DNA of 53,917 nt from Rhodocyclales bacterium RIFCSPLOWO2_02_FULL_63_24 (GCA_001828935.1 MHZX01000091.1:1-53917), one strand, 5' to 3'. Positions 8,090 to 18,562 are shown, counted from the first letter of the stretch. Translations and numbers: made by a program. Notes: generated by a model not told the origin, from the letters alone.

Positions 8090-9226
8090 TCAGCCGGGTA
8101 ATCGAAACGGCAGATGTGCCGCTGTTTCCGCCTGGTAGTCTTGCATGGCTGAATCTTCGCGCTGGACGAAATCGGTGACGGCGCGGCGCATGCCCGGATG
8201 GGCGATCCAGAACGCCGACCAGGTGGCCACCGGCTCAAAGCCGCGGGCAATCTTGTGTTCGCCTTGCGCGCCCGGTTCGAAGCTTTGCAGCCCCTGGCCA
8301 ATGCAGTAGTCGATACCTTGGTAGTAGCAAAGCTCGAAATGCAGACCCGGCATGTCGATCGCGGTGCCCCAATGGCGTCCATAGAGCGTATTGGCGTCGC
8401 GATAGCAGATGGCCGATGCGACTGGGGTTTGGCCCCGAAAGGCGATGAACACCACAAGCCGTCGGGCGAGCAGGGCGCCCGCTTCGATGAAGAATTCAAC
8501 GGGGAATGCGGGGTGGTTGCCGTAACGGGCAAAGGTATCGCGATACTGGCGGTGGATCGCATGCCAGAGGCCAGCGTCGATCTCGTCGCCGTGCCTGGCT
8601 TCAAGCTTCAGGCCCGATTCGAGTACCAGACGGCGTTCGCGCTTGAGTTTCTTGCGCTTGTCGGCGGTGAACCCGGCGACGAAGTCGTCGAAGTCGCGGT
8701 AGGCCCGATTGAACCAGTGAAACTGGACGCCGCGCCGCATCAGCAGACCAGCAGCTGCCAACCGGGCGCGGTCTTCCTCTTCGACAAACAGGCATTGCCA
8801 TGAGGAAGCGCCCAACTGGCGGGCGGCTTCCAGCGCGCCTTCAATCAGCGACGGTGCCACGGAGTCCCGGTCAATGCCGCGTCGTACCATCAGGCGCGGC
8901 CCGGGTGAGGGCGTATAAGGTATGCCGCTGACCAGCTTGGGGTAGTAGTCGAGCCCCGCTCCTTGCCAAGCCGGCGCCCAGTTCCAGTCCCGGGAGAAGT
9001 CGCCGAAGGAATGGGTGCGCAAGTAGAGCGGCAGGAGCCCCAGCAGCAGATCGCTTTCGTACAGGGCGAGATGCCGGGCCTGCCAACCCATCGCAGTGCT
9101 GCCGGCGCCGACTTTTTCGGCAGTGCCAAGGAAGGCACGACTGGCAAAAGGGTCATCGCCGTGGTCGAGGTGAGCCCAATCGGATTCGGCGATGTCGCGG
9201 GCGGCGTCGTGCAGGACAATTTCCAT
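8090..9226 (-). CDS. FemAB/GNAT-like acyltransferase (DUF482 family)
   Basis: A protein of 378 residues matching the DUF482 family of peptidoglycan-biosynthesis/GNAT-like proteins. Blocks seen include LLGLLPLYLRTHSFGDF near residue 60, an Arg/Lys-rich stretch DKRKKLKRERR near 190, and YGRHWGTAIDMPGLHFELCYYQGIDYCI near 290 in the acetyl-transferase-like half. Members are common in proteobacteria, but their substrate is not established. ATG 9226 is chosen over ATG/alternative starts further upstream because AGGATTGCAGGA precedes it and homology begins there. It is divergent from surE. Confidence 0.8.
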   Translation of the reverse strand: MEIVLHDAARDIAESDWAHLDHGDDPFASRAFLGTAEKVGAGSTAMGWQARHLALYESDLLLGLLPLYLRTHSFGDFSRDWNWAPAWQGAGLDYYPKLVSGIPYTPSPGPRLMVRRGIDRDSVAPSLIEGALEAARQLGASSWQCLFVEEEDRARLAAAGLLMRRGVQFHWFNRAYRDFDDFVAGFTADKRKKLKRERRLVLESGLKLEARHGDEIDAGLWHAIHRQYRDTFARYGNHPAFPVEFFIEAGALLARRLVVFIAFRGQTPVASAICYRDANTLYGRHWGTAIDMPGLHFELCYYQGIDYCIGQGLQSFEPGAQGEHKIARGFEPVATWSAFWIAHPGMRRAVTDFVQREDSAMQDYQAETAAHLPFRLPG

Positions 9227-9434
9227 TTCCTGCAATCCTACCTCGCGGCCGCCCAGGGTTCGCGACGGAAAGCGGGATGGAGGCATAGTTCCATTCTGTT
9301 CGGGCCATCGATAGGACGCTGCGATGGGCTAAAATAGGTACCGGATTTTGTTATGGTCACTGCGTTTGGCGCCGATCAAGTCGGCGTTGGCCTTCACTGA
9401 AACTTTGCTTTCGATCTTCCCGGCTCCGACCCCC

Positions 9435-10184
9435 ATGCGCATTCTGCTCAGCAACGACGACGGCTACTTTGCGCCGGGGCTCGCCCAACTAGCAAGCAGC
9501 CTTGCCGATCTCGGCGACATCACGGTCGTGGCGCCGGAGCGCAATCGCAGTGGCGCCAGCAACTCATTGACGCTGGATCGGCCGCTCTATCTGCGCCGGG
9601 CGCCGAATGGCTATATGTATGTGAACGGCACGCCGACTGACTGCGTGCACCTGGCGGTAACCGGCGTGCTGGATCATCAGCCGGACATGGTTGTCTCCGG
9701 CATCAATCTAGGCGCCAACATGGGCGACGACACGATTTACTCCGGCACCGTGGCGGCAGCGACCGAGGGTTACCTGCTCGGCGTGCCGTCGATTGCGATC
9801 TCGCTGGCCAGCTTCGAGGGGCGGCATTTCGAAACGGCTGGCCGCGTGGTGCGCGAACTGGCGCAGCGTTTCCGCGATATGCCATTCGCGGAGCCGATCC
9901 TGCTCAACGTCAATGTGCCGGACATCCCCTACGAGGAATTGCACGGTATCCAAATCACGCGCCTGGGGCGTCGCCACAAGGCGGAGCCGGCAGTCAAGTC
10001 GGTCAGCCCGCGCGGCGAAACGGTGTATTGGATTGGGGCCGCGGGTCCCGCCGCCGATGCGGGTGAAGGCACGGATTTCCATGCGGTGGAGCATGGATGG
10101 GTCTCGGCCACGCCTTTGCAAATCGATCTCACGCACGCGGCACAGGTTTCCGCCGTGCGTAACTGGCTCGGCCAAGACCAGTGA
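9435..10184 (+). CDS. surE: 5'/3'-nucleotidase SurE
   Basis: A protein of 249 residues. The N terminus [15 protein letters not shown] carries the SurE metal-binding Asp pair, followed by [14 protein letters not shown] near residue 35 and [20 protein letters not shown] near 90, all family hallmarks. SurE is a Mg2+-dependent phosphatase acting on nucleoside monophosphates, linked to stationary-phase survival. Homology dictates ATG 9435 rather than the upstream TTG at 9348. Its TGA stop overlaps the GTG start of pcm, and it heads the surE-pcm-nlpD-rpoS cluster. Confidence 0.95.
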   Translation: MRILLSNDDGYFAPGLAQLASSLADLGDITVVAPERNRSGASNSLTLDRPLYLRRAPNGYMYVNGTPTDCVHLAVTGVLDHQPDMVVSGINLGANMGDDTIYSGTVAAATEGYLLGVPSIAISLASFEGRHFETAGRVVRELAQRFRDMPFAEPILLNVNVPDIPYEELHGIQITRLGRRHKAEPAVKSVSPRGETVYWIGAAGPAADAGEGTDFHAVEHGWVSATPLQIDLTHAAQVSAVRNWLGQDQ

Positions 10185-10840
10185 ATACCGCGGCGCTGAC
10201 CGGCATTGGCATGACCTCGCAGCGTACTCGCTCGCGCATGGTCGAGCGCCTGCGCACCCAGGGCATCCGCGACACGCGCGTACTGCATGCGATGGGGCTG
10301 GTGCCGCGCCACATCTTCATTGAGCAGGCGCTGGCGAATCGTGCCTATGACGACACCGCGCTGCCGCTCGGTTTCGGCCAAACCATATCGCAGCCTTACG
10401 TCGTGGCGCGCATGATCGAAATACTGATTGCCGGTCGCGAACTGGGCAAGACGCTGGAGATCGGTGCCGGTTGCGGATATCAGGCCGCGATTCTGGGGGT
10501 GCTGTCGAAGCAGGTATTTGCCGTGGAGCGCATTGCACCACTGCTGGCGCGGGCGCGGGACAACCTGAAGCAGCTGAAACTGTCGCAGATTCGACTCAAG
10601 CATGCCGATGGGCATCTGGGGCTGCCGGAAGCTGCGCCATTTGATACCATCATACTGGCGGCGGCTGCGGCAGATGTACCGCAGACGCTGTTGGCACAAT
10701 TGGCCCCAGGTGGACGCCTGGTGATGCCGCTGGGTAGCGCCGATCAGGTGATCAGCCTAGTCGAGCGTACCGAAAGCGGTTTTGTCGAAACTCGATTTGA
10801 CGCGGTGCGCTTCGTGCCGCTGTTGCCGGGAGTGGAATGA
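10181..10840 (+). CDS. pcm: Protein-L-isoaspartate O-methyltransferase
   Basis: A protein of 219 residues. The SAM-binding motif [14 protein letters not shown] lies near residue 88, preceded by the substrate-side block [18 protein letters not shown] near 66. Pcm methylates isoaspartyl residues in aged proteins to start their repair. Translation starts with GTG at 10181, overlapping the surE stop by 4 nt, which implies translational coupling. An internal ATG at 10211 is an alternative start. Its own stop overlaps the nlpD start (ATGA). Confidence 0.93.
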   Translation: MNTAALTGIGMTSQRTRSRMVERLRTQGIRDTRVLHAMGLVPRHIFIEQALANRAYDDTALPLGFGQTISQPYVVARMIEILIAGRELGKTLEIGAGCGYQAAILGVLSKQVFAVERIAPLLARARDNLKQLKLSQIRLKHADGHLGLPEAAPFDTIILAAAAADVPQTLLAQLAPGGRLVMPLGSADQVISLVERTESGFVETRFDAVRFVPLLPGVE

Positions 10841-11760
10841 GCGCTTCGCGACTGATTCTGGTTCTGCTGCTGCCGATCATCGGTGGTTGCGCCAGCCATG
10901 CACCGGCACCGGTTGAAGATCACGGCGCTGCAGCGGCAGCCACCGCGAAGCCGGCGGCGCAGGCAGCGACGGGGGCGGCGGATGTCCGCGTCGGCTATTA
11001 CACTGTAAAGAAGGGCGATACGCTGTACAGCATCGCGCTCGATAACGGTCAGGACTACAAGGATGTAGCCGCCTGGAACAATCTCGACAACCCCAACCTG
11101 ATCAAGATCGGCCAGCAGTTGCGCGTCACGCCGTCCGAGAGCGGCGCGCCGGTCGCCGTGGCGAAACCGGTGACATCCAGCGCGCCGGTTGAAATCAAGC
11201 CGGCGGCGGCGCCGACCAGTGCCAATACGGAAACCCTCAAGAGCGAACCGAAAGGCGGCAAGGTGGCTTATTCCGACGAGGCATTGGCCAAGGCGCGCCA
11301 AGCGGAGACGGCGGAAAAACCGGTAGAGGCCAAACCCGAGCCGCGGCCGGTGGAACCGCCGAAGCCTACCGAGAAAGCGGTCGTGGCTGGCGACGACGTG
11401 GAATGGATGTGGCCCGCCAACGGGAAACTGATCGCCCTTTTCAGCGAGGGAGGTGGCAAGGGAATCGATATCGCCGGCAAGGCAGGCGATCCGGTGCTGG
11501 CGGCGTCAGGCGGAGTCGTTTCCTATGCCGGTGCCGGTTTGCGCGGTTATGGCAATCTGGTGGTGCTGCGTCATAACGCCACGTATCTGTCCGTGTACGC
11601 CCACAACAGCAAGATATTGGTCAAGGAAAAGCAGACCGTAGCCAAGGGCCAGAAGATCGCCGAGATCGGCAGCACCGACATCGACAGCCCGCGTCTGCAT
11701 TTCGAGATCCGGCATCAAGGCAAGCCCGCCGATCCGCAGAAGTTTCTTCCTGTCCGCTGA
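10837..11760 (+). CDS. nlpD: NlpD-type LysM/LytM lipoprotein, amidase activator
   Basis: A protein of 307 residues with a lipoprotein signal ending IIGGC (Cys18). A LysM domain ([14 protein letters not shown]...IGQQLRV, about residues 52-97) binds peptidoglycan. A Pro/Ala/Lys-rich linker follows, then an M23/LytM domain from about residue 190. In the LytM domain the zinc-ligand region reads [10 protein letters not shown], without the histidine of active endopeptidases, as is normal for NlpD. The family activates the amidase AmiC at the division septum. ATGA overlap with pcm. The rpoS promoter commonly lies inside nlpD in other bacteria; here I did not identify it. Confidence 0.92.
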   Translation: MSASRLILVLLLPIIGGCASHAPAPVEDHGAAAAATAKPAAQAATGAADVRVGYYTVKKGDTLYSIALDNGQDYKDVAAWNNLDNPNLIKIGQQLRVTPSESGAPVAVAKPVTSSAPVEIKPAAAPTSANTETLKSEPKGGKVAYSDEALAKARQAETAEKPVEAKPEPRPVEPPKPTEKAVVAGDDVEWMWPANGKLIALFSEGGGKGIDIAGKAGDPVLAASGGVVSYAGAGLRGYGNLVVLRHNATYLSVYAHNSKILVKEKQTVAKGQKIAEIGSTDIDSPRLHFEIRHQGKPADPQKFLPVR

Positions 11761-11765
11761 GAGCC

Positions 11766-12680
11766 ATGGGGGACGACGCTCTCCTTCCGGAACGCGAAGA
11801 CGCCGAGAATGTTCCGGACGCATACGAGTCCGGCTTCATCGAGGACATCACCCAAGTCTACCTGCACGAGATCGGTGCCACTCCGCTCCTGACCGGCGCG
11901 GAGGAAATCAGGCTGGCGCGCGCCGCCCGCGACGGCGACTTCGTCTCGCGGCAGCACATGATCGAGGCCAATCTGCGACTGGTGGTCAGTATCGCGCGGC
12001 ACTATCAGCATCGCGGCCTGCCGCTCGACGACTTGATCGAGGAAGGCAATCTGGGCTTGATCCATGCCCTCGAAAAATTCGATCCGGAACGCGGCTTTCG
12101 TTTTTCGACCTATGCCACGTGGTGGGTGCGCCAGAATGTCGAACGCGCGATCATGAATCAGTCGCGCACCGTGCGGCTGCCGATTTATGTGATCAAGGAA
12201 CTCAATATCGTGCTGCGCGCGATGCGCCAGCTCGACCGCGAGCGTGGCGCGCAAAATGACACACCGAGCGCCATGCTGGAAGATGTGGCGCGCCTGCTCG
12301 ATCGTCCGGTGGAGGAAGTCCGCCAATTGCTGGTGCTCAACGAGCGCTCCGCCTCGCTCGATTCACCGCTCGACATTGACCCCGACCTGTCGATGTCCGA
12401 TTCCATTGCCGATGAATCGGCCGAAGATCCCGCCACCCACCTTGCCCAGCACGAGGCCGAGACGCTGGTTGCCGATTGGGTGATGCAACTCACCGAGCGC
12501 CAGCGCCTGGTCGTCGAGCGTCGCTACGGCCTTGGCGGTCATGACGCCACGACGCTGGAAGATATCGCCATCGATCTGGGTCTGACCCGGGAACGCGTGC
12601 GCCAGATCCAGATGGAAGCCCTGTCCAAGCTGAGGAAACGCATCGCACGCGACGGACTGACGCCGGACGCGCTACTCTGA
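11766..12680 (+). CDS. rpoS: RNA polymerase sigma factor RpoS
   Basis: A protein of 304 residues of the sigma-70 family. Region 1.2 includes [15 protein letters not shown], region 2 has [35 protein letters not shown] in the usual place for core and -10 binding, and region 4 ends with the helix-turn-helix [22 protein letters not shown]. It lacks the long N-terminal region of RpoD. Size and position directly after nlpD identify it as RpoS, the general stress/stationary-phase sigma factor. It begins 5 bp after nlpD. Its last 9 bases overlap the convergent mltB gene, so there is no room for a separate terminator between them. Confidence 0.95.
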   Translation: MGDDALLPEREDAENVPDAYESGFIEDITQVYLHEIGATPLLTGAEEIRLARAARDGDFVSRQHMIEANLRLVVSIARHYQHRGLPLDDLIEEGNLGLIHALEKFDPERGFRFSTYATWWVRQNVERAIMNQSRTVRLPIYVIKELNIVLRAMRQLDRERGAQNDTPSAMLEDVARLLDRPVEEVRQLLVLNERSASLDSPLDIDPDLSMSDSIADESAEDPATHLAQHEAETLVADWVMQLTERQRLVVERRYGLGGHDATTLEDIAIDLGLTRERVRQIQMEALSKLRKRIARDGLTPDALL

Positions 12681-13721
12681 TGCGCGCAGCGCGGCGGCCA
12701 GGTCCATGACTGCGGCTGCGTAGAAGCTGCTGCGGTTGTAGCGCGTAATCACATAAAAATTGTGAAAACCGAGGCGATACTCGGTGGCGGCGTCGGGGCT
12801 GATCAGGTCGATCAGGGCTGCCGGTCGGTCGGCAATCGCCGTGTCGCCAGCGCCGACTCTTGTCAGGCTGACATTGACGGCCTGCATTTGCCATGGCGTG
12901 CGTTGCGGCGAGATCCCTTCGTCGATCAACGCCTGCACGCCGTCGCCGGCAACGGCGACAGCGACGGCGATTGGCGCATCCCTGTCCCAGCCGTGTTCGG
13001 CCATGAAGTTGGCAACGCTGCCGATTGCATCGGCGGCGCTGCGTGCCAGATCGATGCGGCCGTCGCCGTCGAAGTCGATGGCGAAACGTCGGCGTGACGA
13101 TGGCAGGAACTGCGGCAAGCCCAGGGCGCCGGCGTAGGAACCGGTGTAGGCCAAGGGACTGCGGTTTTCCTCGTGGGCCAGCAGCAGCAATTCCTCCAAT
13201 TCCCTGCGAAACAGTTCCGCACGCGGCGGATAGTCGAAGGCCAGCGTCGTCAGCGCTGCAAAGGTTTCGAAACGCCCCATCTGTTTGCCGTAGATGGTCT
13301 CGACGCCAATGATCGCGGCAATGATGTCGGCCGGCACCCCATAGCGGGTTTCGGCGGCGGCGAGTTCGGCCGCGTAGGTCTGCATGAAGCGACGTCCCGC
13401 CGCAATCCGCCTGGCTTCGATGAAGCGTCCTCGATAGCTTTGCCAGGAGCGCACTCCCGGATCCTTGGGCGGCATGATGGCCTTGATCACGGCGGCGACC
13501 GGCTTGGTCTGGCGGAACATGGCGGTTAGTGCCGCGGCATCGAAACCGTGCTTGGCGTGCATTTCCTCGATGAAGGCTTGTACCTCGCTGCGCTGGGCGT
13601 AGTTGTGGGTAAGGTGCTTGGCACCGACATGCTTGGCGTCAGCCACGACCGGGATCTTGTTCCTGGCAAGTGGCCCGGTAGTGACAAGGGCGAGCAACAG
13701 CGGGATGAGCAAACGCCTCAT
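12672..13721 (-). CDS. mltB: Lytic murein transglycosylase B
   Basis: A protein of 349 residues. The N terminus is a signal peptide ([19 protein letters not shown]), here without an evident lipobox. The catalytic Glu lies in [15 protein letters not shown]; further family blocks are [18 protein letters not shown] and [11 protein letters not shown]. MltB cleaves peptidoglycan glycan strands to 1,6-anhydro ends in the periplasm. Start ATG 13721 overlaps the tgpA stop (ATGA), so mltB is the last gene of the moxR-DUF58-tgpA-mltB operon. One copy of the dispersed repeat (GCCAGCGCCGACT at 12846) lies inside the gene. Confidence 0.92.
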   Translation of the reverse strand: MRRLLIPLLLALVTTGPLARNKIPVVADAKHVGAKHLTHNYAQRSEVQAFIEEMHAKHGFDAAALTAMFRQTKPVAAVIKAIMPPKDPGVRSWQSYRGRFIEARRIAAGRRFMQTYAAELAAAETRYGVPADIIAAIIGVETIYGKQMGRFETFAALTTLAFDYPPRAELFRRELEELLLLAHEENRSPLAYTGSYAGALGLPQFLPSSRRRFAIDFDGDGRIDLARSAADAIGSVANFMAEHGWDRDAPIAVAVAVAGDGVQALIDEGISPQRTPWQMQAVNVSLTRVGAGDTAIADRPAALIDLISPDAATEYRLGFHNFYVITRYNRSSFYAAAVMDLAAALRASE

Positions 13722-15670
13722 GGCTTGAATGCGGCGACTTTGGCCTTGAGTTGCGCAAGATCGTTTGCCTGCGGGGCAGCTTCGTAGCGCAGGCGGGCAT
13801 ACAGCGCGGCGATTTCGTGAATGCTTTTGGCATGAGTCGGGGTTAGTCGCGCGGCGCGTTCGGCAAACGCCAGCGGCCCCTCCCAGGCGCGCCACGCGGC
13901 ACCGTGCCTGGCCAGCCGGGCTGTGAATCGCCGCCAGGCGGCCAGGGCCGGATCGACACGCAGGCGATTGCGCAAAATCCAGCCGGTCAGTCCCAGCATG
14001 ACGCCGCCGCAGAGCACGGATAGAACTGCGGTCATGCTGCGCCAGTCCGGTTCGTTCAAGCCGAGACTGGAGAGCAGGTCGCGCTGGCGCTGTGGGTTGT
14101 AGCCGAGGACCCACTGATTCCAGCCATTGGTGACCGCGTCCAGACGATGACGCAATTCCCTGAGCCAGGCGAGATCGCTGCGCGCCAGAAAAGGCAGCCC
14201 TGCGCCGGCCGGTGCCGCGGTGGCAAAATTGCTGTTGATCCGGCTCGGTGCAGAGATCGCCGTCGGATCGATGCGTATCCAGCCGCGCCCGGCGATCCAG
14301 GCTTCCGCCCAGGCGTGGGCATCGTACTGGCGCACGACCAGATAGCCGTCTACCGGATTGATTTCGCCGCCCTGATATCCAGCCACAACTCGTGCCGGCA
14401 CGCCGGCGGCACGCAAGCTGAAGACAAACGCAGCCGCGAAGTGTTCGCAGAAGCCGCGCTTGGAATCGAACAGAAACTCATCGACCATGTCGGCCCCCAG
14501 CAGGGGCGGGTTCAGCGTGTAAATCAGCAACTGCCGGCTGAAGAAGTCCTGGGCGGCAGTGAGAATCGCTTCGCCGTTACCAGCGTGTTGCGTGCGCCAC
14601 GCCGTGCTGATGGCGCGCATGCGCGGATTGCCGTCCGTAGGCAGGGCCAAGGCTTGGCGCAGGATGCCGGGCGCTTCATTGGCACCGGCCATCGCCTCGG
14701 GCCAGGCCCGCTGCGTGTAGCGCGTGCGAGTACGCACGGCCTGGCGTGCAATGGGCTGATAGTCGAAGGTCAGCGCGCTCTCCGGCGGCAGCGTGCCGGG
14801 CAGTTCCAGCGCGAACAGCCAGAATTTCCCGTGTGGCTCCAGCGTCACCTGGTAATCCACCGGGGAGCCGATTTCGGGGTAGGGAACCTCGGCATAGGCG
14901 CCTTGAGTTTGCGCTACCCGCCAGCTGCGGCCATCGAACGACGGCATCACCGGACCGCGCCAGTAGAGTTGGGATTGTGGCGGGACGGCGTCCTTGAACT
15001 TGACCCGGAAGGCGATTGCGTCGGACTGCGAGAGTTGCGCAATCGAGCCGGGCGACATTGTGTCGGACAAACCCGAGACGGCCGAAAAGCGATCCTGCGG
15101 TATGCCCCAAAGCGGGCCTTGCACACGAGGAAACAGGACGAACAGCAGCAGCATGAACGGCAGCGCCTGCGCCAGCATCAGCGCGGCGCGGCGCAACTGC
15201 TGCTGCGGTTGCGGGCGGTCGTCGCTGGCCGCCAGCAATGTCGCGGTGGTGATCAGCACGGTCAGGCAGGCCAGTAGCGCAGTGGGGATTGTCTGGGTAA
15301 ACAGGAACTGGCCGAGCACCAGGAAGTAACACAGGAGGGCCGTCGCCACCGCGTCGCGGGCAGCGCGCAGTTCAAGCAGCTTGAGCGCAAGAAACACCAC
15401 CAGCAGTGCTACTCCCGGCGTGCGGCCGAGTATGGTTCGGTATTGGAGGAAGACGCCCACCGTGCCGGCCATGACCAGCAGGATCAACAGCCAGCGCGGC
15501 GGCAAATGCCACTGCCGCCATGTCAGCGCCGCACGCCAGATGAATGCGGCGCCCGCGGCAAGCGATAACCACGGCGGCAGTTGCGGCGCCAGCGGCAAGC
15601 AGGTTGTCAGCGCGGTAGTCAGCAGCCACCAGGCTTGGCGGCGGCTGACGGGGCGGTTACTGCGCGCCAT
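13718..15670 (-). CDS. tgpA: TgpA-type membrane transglutaminase
   Basis: A protein of 650 residues. The first ~190 residues carry several hydrophobic segments. The large middle part is periplasmic and includes the transglutaminase core: Cys in RGFCEHFAAAFVFSLR, His in QYDAHAWAEAW, and an Asp shortly after (IRIDPTA). A further membrane segment follows (VLCGGVMLGLTGWIL), then a DUF4129-like C-terminal tail. TgpA is essential in Pseudomonas aeruginosa; its substrate is not settled. The ATG at 15670 lies within the 3' end of the DUF58 gene (14-bp overlap), and the stop overlaps mltB. Confidence 0.9.
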   Translation of the reverse strand: MARSNRPVSRRQAWWLLTTALTTCLPLAPQLPPWLSLAAGAAFIWRAALTWRQWHLPPRWLLILLVMAGTVGVFLQYRTILGRTPGVALLVVFLALKLLELRAARDAVATALLCYFLVLGQFLFTQTIPTALLACLTVLITTATLLAASDDRPQPQQQLRRAALMLAQALPFMLLLFVLFPRVQGPLWGIPQDRFSAVSGLSDTMSPGSIAQLSQSDAIAFRVKFKDAVPPQSQLYWRGPVMPSFDGRSWRVAQTQGAYAEVPYPEIGSPVDYQVTLEPHGKFWLFALELPGTLPPESALTFDYQPIARQAVRTRTRYTQRAWPEAMAGANEAPGILRQALALPTDGNPRMRAISTAWRTQHAGNGEAILTAAQDFFSRQLLIYTLNPPLLGADMVDEFLFDSKRGFCEHFAAAFVFSLRAAGVPARVVAGYQGGEINPVDGYLVVRQYDAHAWAEAWIAGRGWIRIDPTAISAPSRINSNFATAAPAGAGLPFLARSDLAWLRELRHRLDAVTNGWNQWVLGYNPQRQRDLLSSLGLNEPDWRSMTAVLSVLCGGVMLGLTGWILRNRLRVDPALAAWRRFTARLARHGAAWRAWEGPLAFAERAARLTPTHAKSIHEIAALYARLRYEAAPQANDLAQLKAKVAAFKP

Positions 15671-16634
15671 GGTTGTGCAAGGCCAGTGCGCGCAGGCCGG
15701 CGCTGAGTTGTGCCGGTCCGTTGTCAGGAGCCAATTGAACGGCAGGGAGTCGCAATCCCCAGGCAAGCCCCGCCGCGTCGGCATCGATCATCCAGCGGGC
15801 AAGAATCGACAAGCGCTGTTCAGCGTCGATGGCATCCGATAGCGCACCCCAGTCCAGCCACAGCTGTTGTGCCGCCGCTCCGGAGAACAGCTTGGTCAGC
15901 AGCGGGCCGTCCTGGCGGGCCACTGCCTTCCATGCGATATGGCGTGGCGGATCTGCCACTTGATGGCTGCGCAATCCGGAAAAGTCGTCGGCACCACGGC
16001 CGTCCCTGGCCGATCCCCGTGCCGATTCGCCACTCCATGGCAGAGGCGGCGCCTTGGCTGCCGGCGCTGGATAGACCAGGCAATTCAGGTCAGGAACCGC
16101 ATAGCTCCAGGCACGGACGAGACCCAGCGGCCAGGTGGTCTCGATGGTGAGACGCGGCATGGGCAGCCAGCCGCGCTTTTTTGCGAGAACCTTCACGCTT
16201 GTTACGGTGCTTGCGTGCGGGGCGATATCGATTTCGAGCGGTGCTTCGTCGCCGGTGAACAGGCGAAGGCTGGTGCGTGCGTCGGGGCGCTGGTTGTCCA
16301 GTACCAGATCGAATCGGGCCAGGCTGCCGGAGAATACCGGCTCGCAGCGACCGGGACGAATCGCGACGAGGGCGAGATTGCGGAAGGTGTGAAGAATAGC
16401 GACGATGCCCAAGCCTCCCAGCAGGAAGACCAGCGCGTGTCCCAAGCTCAGGTTGTAGTTCATCGCGCCGAGCAGGATAACGCCGAGCGCCGCGGCATAG
16501 GCCAGTCCAGCCCTGGTGGGCAGGACATAGACGCGGCGCTGGGTGAGGACGATCGGTGCCGGTTCTGGCAATCGCACACGCAGCGCCCAGCGGACAAATG
16601 CTTCGCGCAGCCGGTTGCGCAGGGCGGCCACCAT
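15657..16634 (-). CDS. DUF58 domain membrane protein
   Basis: A protein of 325 residues with two hydrophobic segments (about residues 43-60 and 66-85) followed by a DUF58-type domain in which GADDFSGLRSHQVADPPRHIAWKAVAR (about residues 215-240) is the family signature. DUF58 proteins are encoded with MoxR ATPases and are thought to be their partners or clients. The start is 2 bp after the moxR stop and the end overlaps tgpA, so the cluster is an operon. Confidence 0.9.
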   Translation of the reverse strand: MVAALRNRLREAFVRWALRVRLPEPAPIVLTQRRVYVLPTRAGLAYAAALGVILLGAMNYNLSLGHALVFLLGGLGIVAILHTFRNLALVAIRPGRCEPVFSGSLARFDLVLDNQRPDARTSLRLFTGDEAPLEIDIAPHASTVTSVKVLAKKRGWLPMPRLTIETTWPLGLVRAWSYAVPDLNCLVYPAPAAKAPPLPWSGESARGSARDGRGADDFSGLRSHQVADPPRHIAWKAVARQDGPLLTKLFSGAAAQQLWLDWGALSDAIDAEQRLSILARWMIDADAAGLAWGLRLPAVQLAPDNGPAQLSAGLRALALHNHGAQ

Positions 16635-16636
16635 GC

Positions 16637-17557
16637 TCAGGGCAGTGCGACTGCCTCGATCAGGGCGGCGGCAACCGCCTCGGTATCGGTGCGCGCGGTG
16701 TCGTCGGTTGGCCTCAGGCGGTGGGCGATAACGCCGGGCAGCACGGTCTGCACGTCTTCCGGCAAGACATGGTCGCGTCCATCGAGCAGAGCCCAGGCGC
16801 GCGCAACGGCCAGCAACGCCAGACAGGCACGCGGTGACAGGCCGGCCTGCCAGCGCGGCGCTGTCCGCGTGTGCGCCGCCAGTGCCTGCACATAGTCGAT
16901 CAAGGCGGGCGAGGCATGTACCGCGCGCGCCTTCTCTTGCAGTTCGATCAAGTGTTGGGAGGTGATTCTGGAGCCCAGGTTGGCGACCATCCGATGCCGG
17001 TCTTCGCCGGCAAGCAGTTCGCGTTCGGCTTTCGGATCTGGGTAACCGAGTTCGATTTTCAGCAGGAAACGGTCAAGCTGGGATTCGGGGAGGGGAAAGG
17101 TGCCGATCTGGTGTGTCGGGTTCTGCGTGGCGATAACGAAAAAAGGCTCGGGCAAGGTCCTGGTTTCCCCTTCTGTCGTTACCTGCCGCTCCTCCATTGC
17201 TTCGAGCAGCGCGCTTTGCGCCTTGGGCGTGGCGCGATTGATTTCGTCGGCCAGCACGACCTGGGTGAACACCGGTCCCGGATGAAAATGAAAGCCACCG
17301 GTGCTTCGGTCGAAGATCGAGATGCCAAGAATGTCCGCAGGCAGCATGTCGCTGGTGAACTGGATACGCTGAAAATCCAACCCCAGTACACGGGCCAGCA
17401 CATGGGCCAGCGTGGTCTTTCCCACGCCGGGGAGATCCTCGATGAGCAGGTGCCCGCGCGCCAATAGGCAAGCAAGCGCGAGGCGGATCGGACGTTCCTT
17501 GCCAAGAATGATGCGGTTGATGTCGGCCAGGATGGCTTCAAGTTCTGGGAGTCGCAT
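16637..17557 (-). CDS. MoxR-family AAA+ ATPase
   Basis: A protein of 306 residues. Walker A is GVGKTTLAHVLA near residue 45, Walker B is VVLADEINRATPKAQSALLEAMEE near 107, and the sensor-like block FVIATQNPTHQIGTFPLPESQLDRF follows. The C-terminal helical lid contains HTRTAPRWQAGLSPRACLALL. MoxR ATPases act as chaperone-like factors for neighbouring DUF58/membrane proteins. First gene of the operon with DUF58, tgpA and mltB. Divergent from the HDAC-like gene, sharing 78 bp of upstream sequence. Confidence 0.93.
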   Translation of the reverse strand: MRLPELEAILADINRIILGKERPIRLALACLLARGHLLIEDLPGVGKTTLAHVLARVLGLDFQRIQFTSDMLPADILGISIFDRSTGGFHFHPGPVFTQVVLADEINRATPKAQSALLEAMEERQVTTEGETRTLPEPFFVIATQNPTHQIGTFPLPESQLDRFLLKIELGYPDPKAERELLAGEDRHRMVANLGSRITSQHLIELQEKARAVHASPALIDYVQALAAHTRTAPRWQAGLSPRACLALLAVARAWALLDGRDHVLPEDVQTVLPGVIAHRLRPTDDTARTDTEAVAAALIEAVALP

Positions 17558-17635
17558 GGGGGCGGGGTTTTACGCGGGCTTTGATGGATAATATGCCTTT
17601 GTGCAGCATTGTAAGTCATCGGCAAGACACCCTTC

Positions 17636-18562
17636 ATGACAACTACCGCCTTCATTACCCATCGCGACTGTTGGCAGCACGACATGGGCGCCCACCATCC
17701 GGAATGTCCGGAGCGGCTTGGGGCCATCAATGATCGTCTGATCGCCTCCGGGCTTGATGTCTACCTCCAGTTTCACGATGCGCCGCTGGCAGAAGTGGAA
17801 CAGCTGCTGCGAGTGCATCCGCGCGACTACATCGACCACCTGCATGGCAGCAGTCCTGCGCACGGAATCGTGCACCTCGATCCCGATACGGCAATGTCGC
17901 CGGGGACGCTGCAGGCGGCCTTGCGTTCAGCCGGTGCGGGCTGTTTCGCCACAGATCTGGTGATGCGCGGCGAAGTGCAGAACGCGTTCTGCGCCATTCG
18001 TCCGCCAGGTCATCACGCCGAGCGGGCGAAGGCGATGGGCTTCTGCTTCTTCAACAATATCGCGGTGGCGGCGCGGCATGCACTGGACGCGTGGGGGCTT
18101 TCCCGCGTGGCGATCGTCGATTTCGATGTGCATCACGGCAATGGAACTGAGGAGATTTTTGCGGGCGATCCGCGCATCCTGATGACCGGTATTTTTCAGC
18201 ACCCGTTCTACCCCTATTGCGGAACCGAAAATCCAGCGGCCAATATGTGCAATGTGCCCATGCCCGCGGGCACCCGCGGCGACGAGTTCCGGCAGGTGGT
18301 CTACGACATCTGGCTACCCCGCCTGCGAGCGTTCGAGCCGGAAATGATTTTCATCTCGGCTGGATTTGACGCTCACTACGAAGACGACATGGCTTCGCTG
18401 GGTTTGGTGGAGTCCGACTACGCCTGGGTTACCGACCAGATCAAACAGGTGGCCCGCGAGTTCGCCCAAGGGCGCATCGTGTCCCTTCTGGAGGGTGGCT
18501 ACGCGCTCTCCGCGCTGGCCCGCAGCGTTGCCACCCACATCAAGGTACTGGCCGATTTGTAA
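17636..18562 (+). CDS. Histone-deacetylase superfamily (acetylpolyamine amidohydrolase-like) enzyme
   Basis: A protein of 308 residues. Family blocks in order: HHPECPERLGAI near residue 20, RPPGHHAERAKAMGFCFFNN near 122 with the catalytic His pair, DFDVHHGNGTEEIF near 162 with zinc ligands Asp and His, and ISAGFDAH near 240 with the third ligand. These predict a zinc-dependent deacetylase; bacterial members act on acetylated small molecules or proteins. The substrate is unknown. ATG 17636 gives the expected N terminus. Confidence 0.9.
   Translation: MTTTAFITHRDCWQHDMGAHHPECPERLGAINDRLIASGLDVYLQFHDAPLAEVEQLLRVHPRDYIDHLHGSSPAHGIVHLDPDTAMSPGTLQAALRSAGAGCFATDLVMRGEVQNAFCAIRPPGHHAERAKAMGFCFFNNIAVAARHALDAWGLSRVAIVDFDVHHGNGTEEIFAGDPRILMTGIFQHPFYPYCGTENPAANMCNVPMPAGTRGDEFRQVVYDIWLPRLRAFEPEMIFISAGFDAHYEDDMASLGLVESDYAWVTDQIKQVAREFAQGRIVSLLEGGYALSALARSVATHIKVLADL

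Noticed and set aside
11760..12700. A CRISPR array or rRNA gene anywhere in the window
   Set aside because: No spacer-repeat array and no rRNA sequence was seen; the periodic array at 2893 has only four units and conserves only a 10-bp core.
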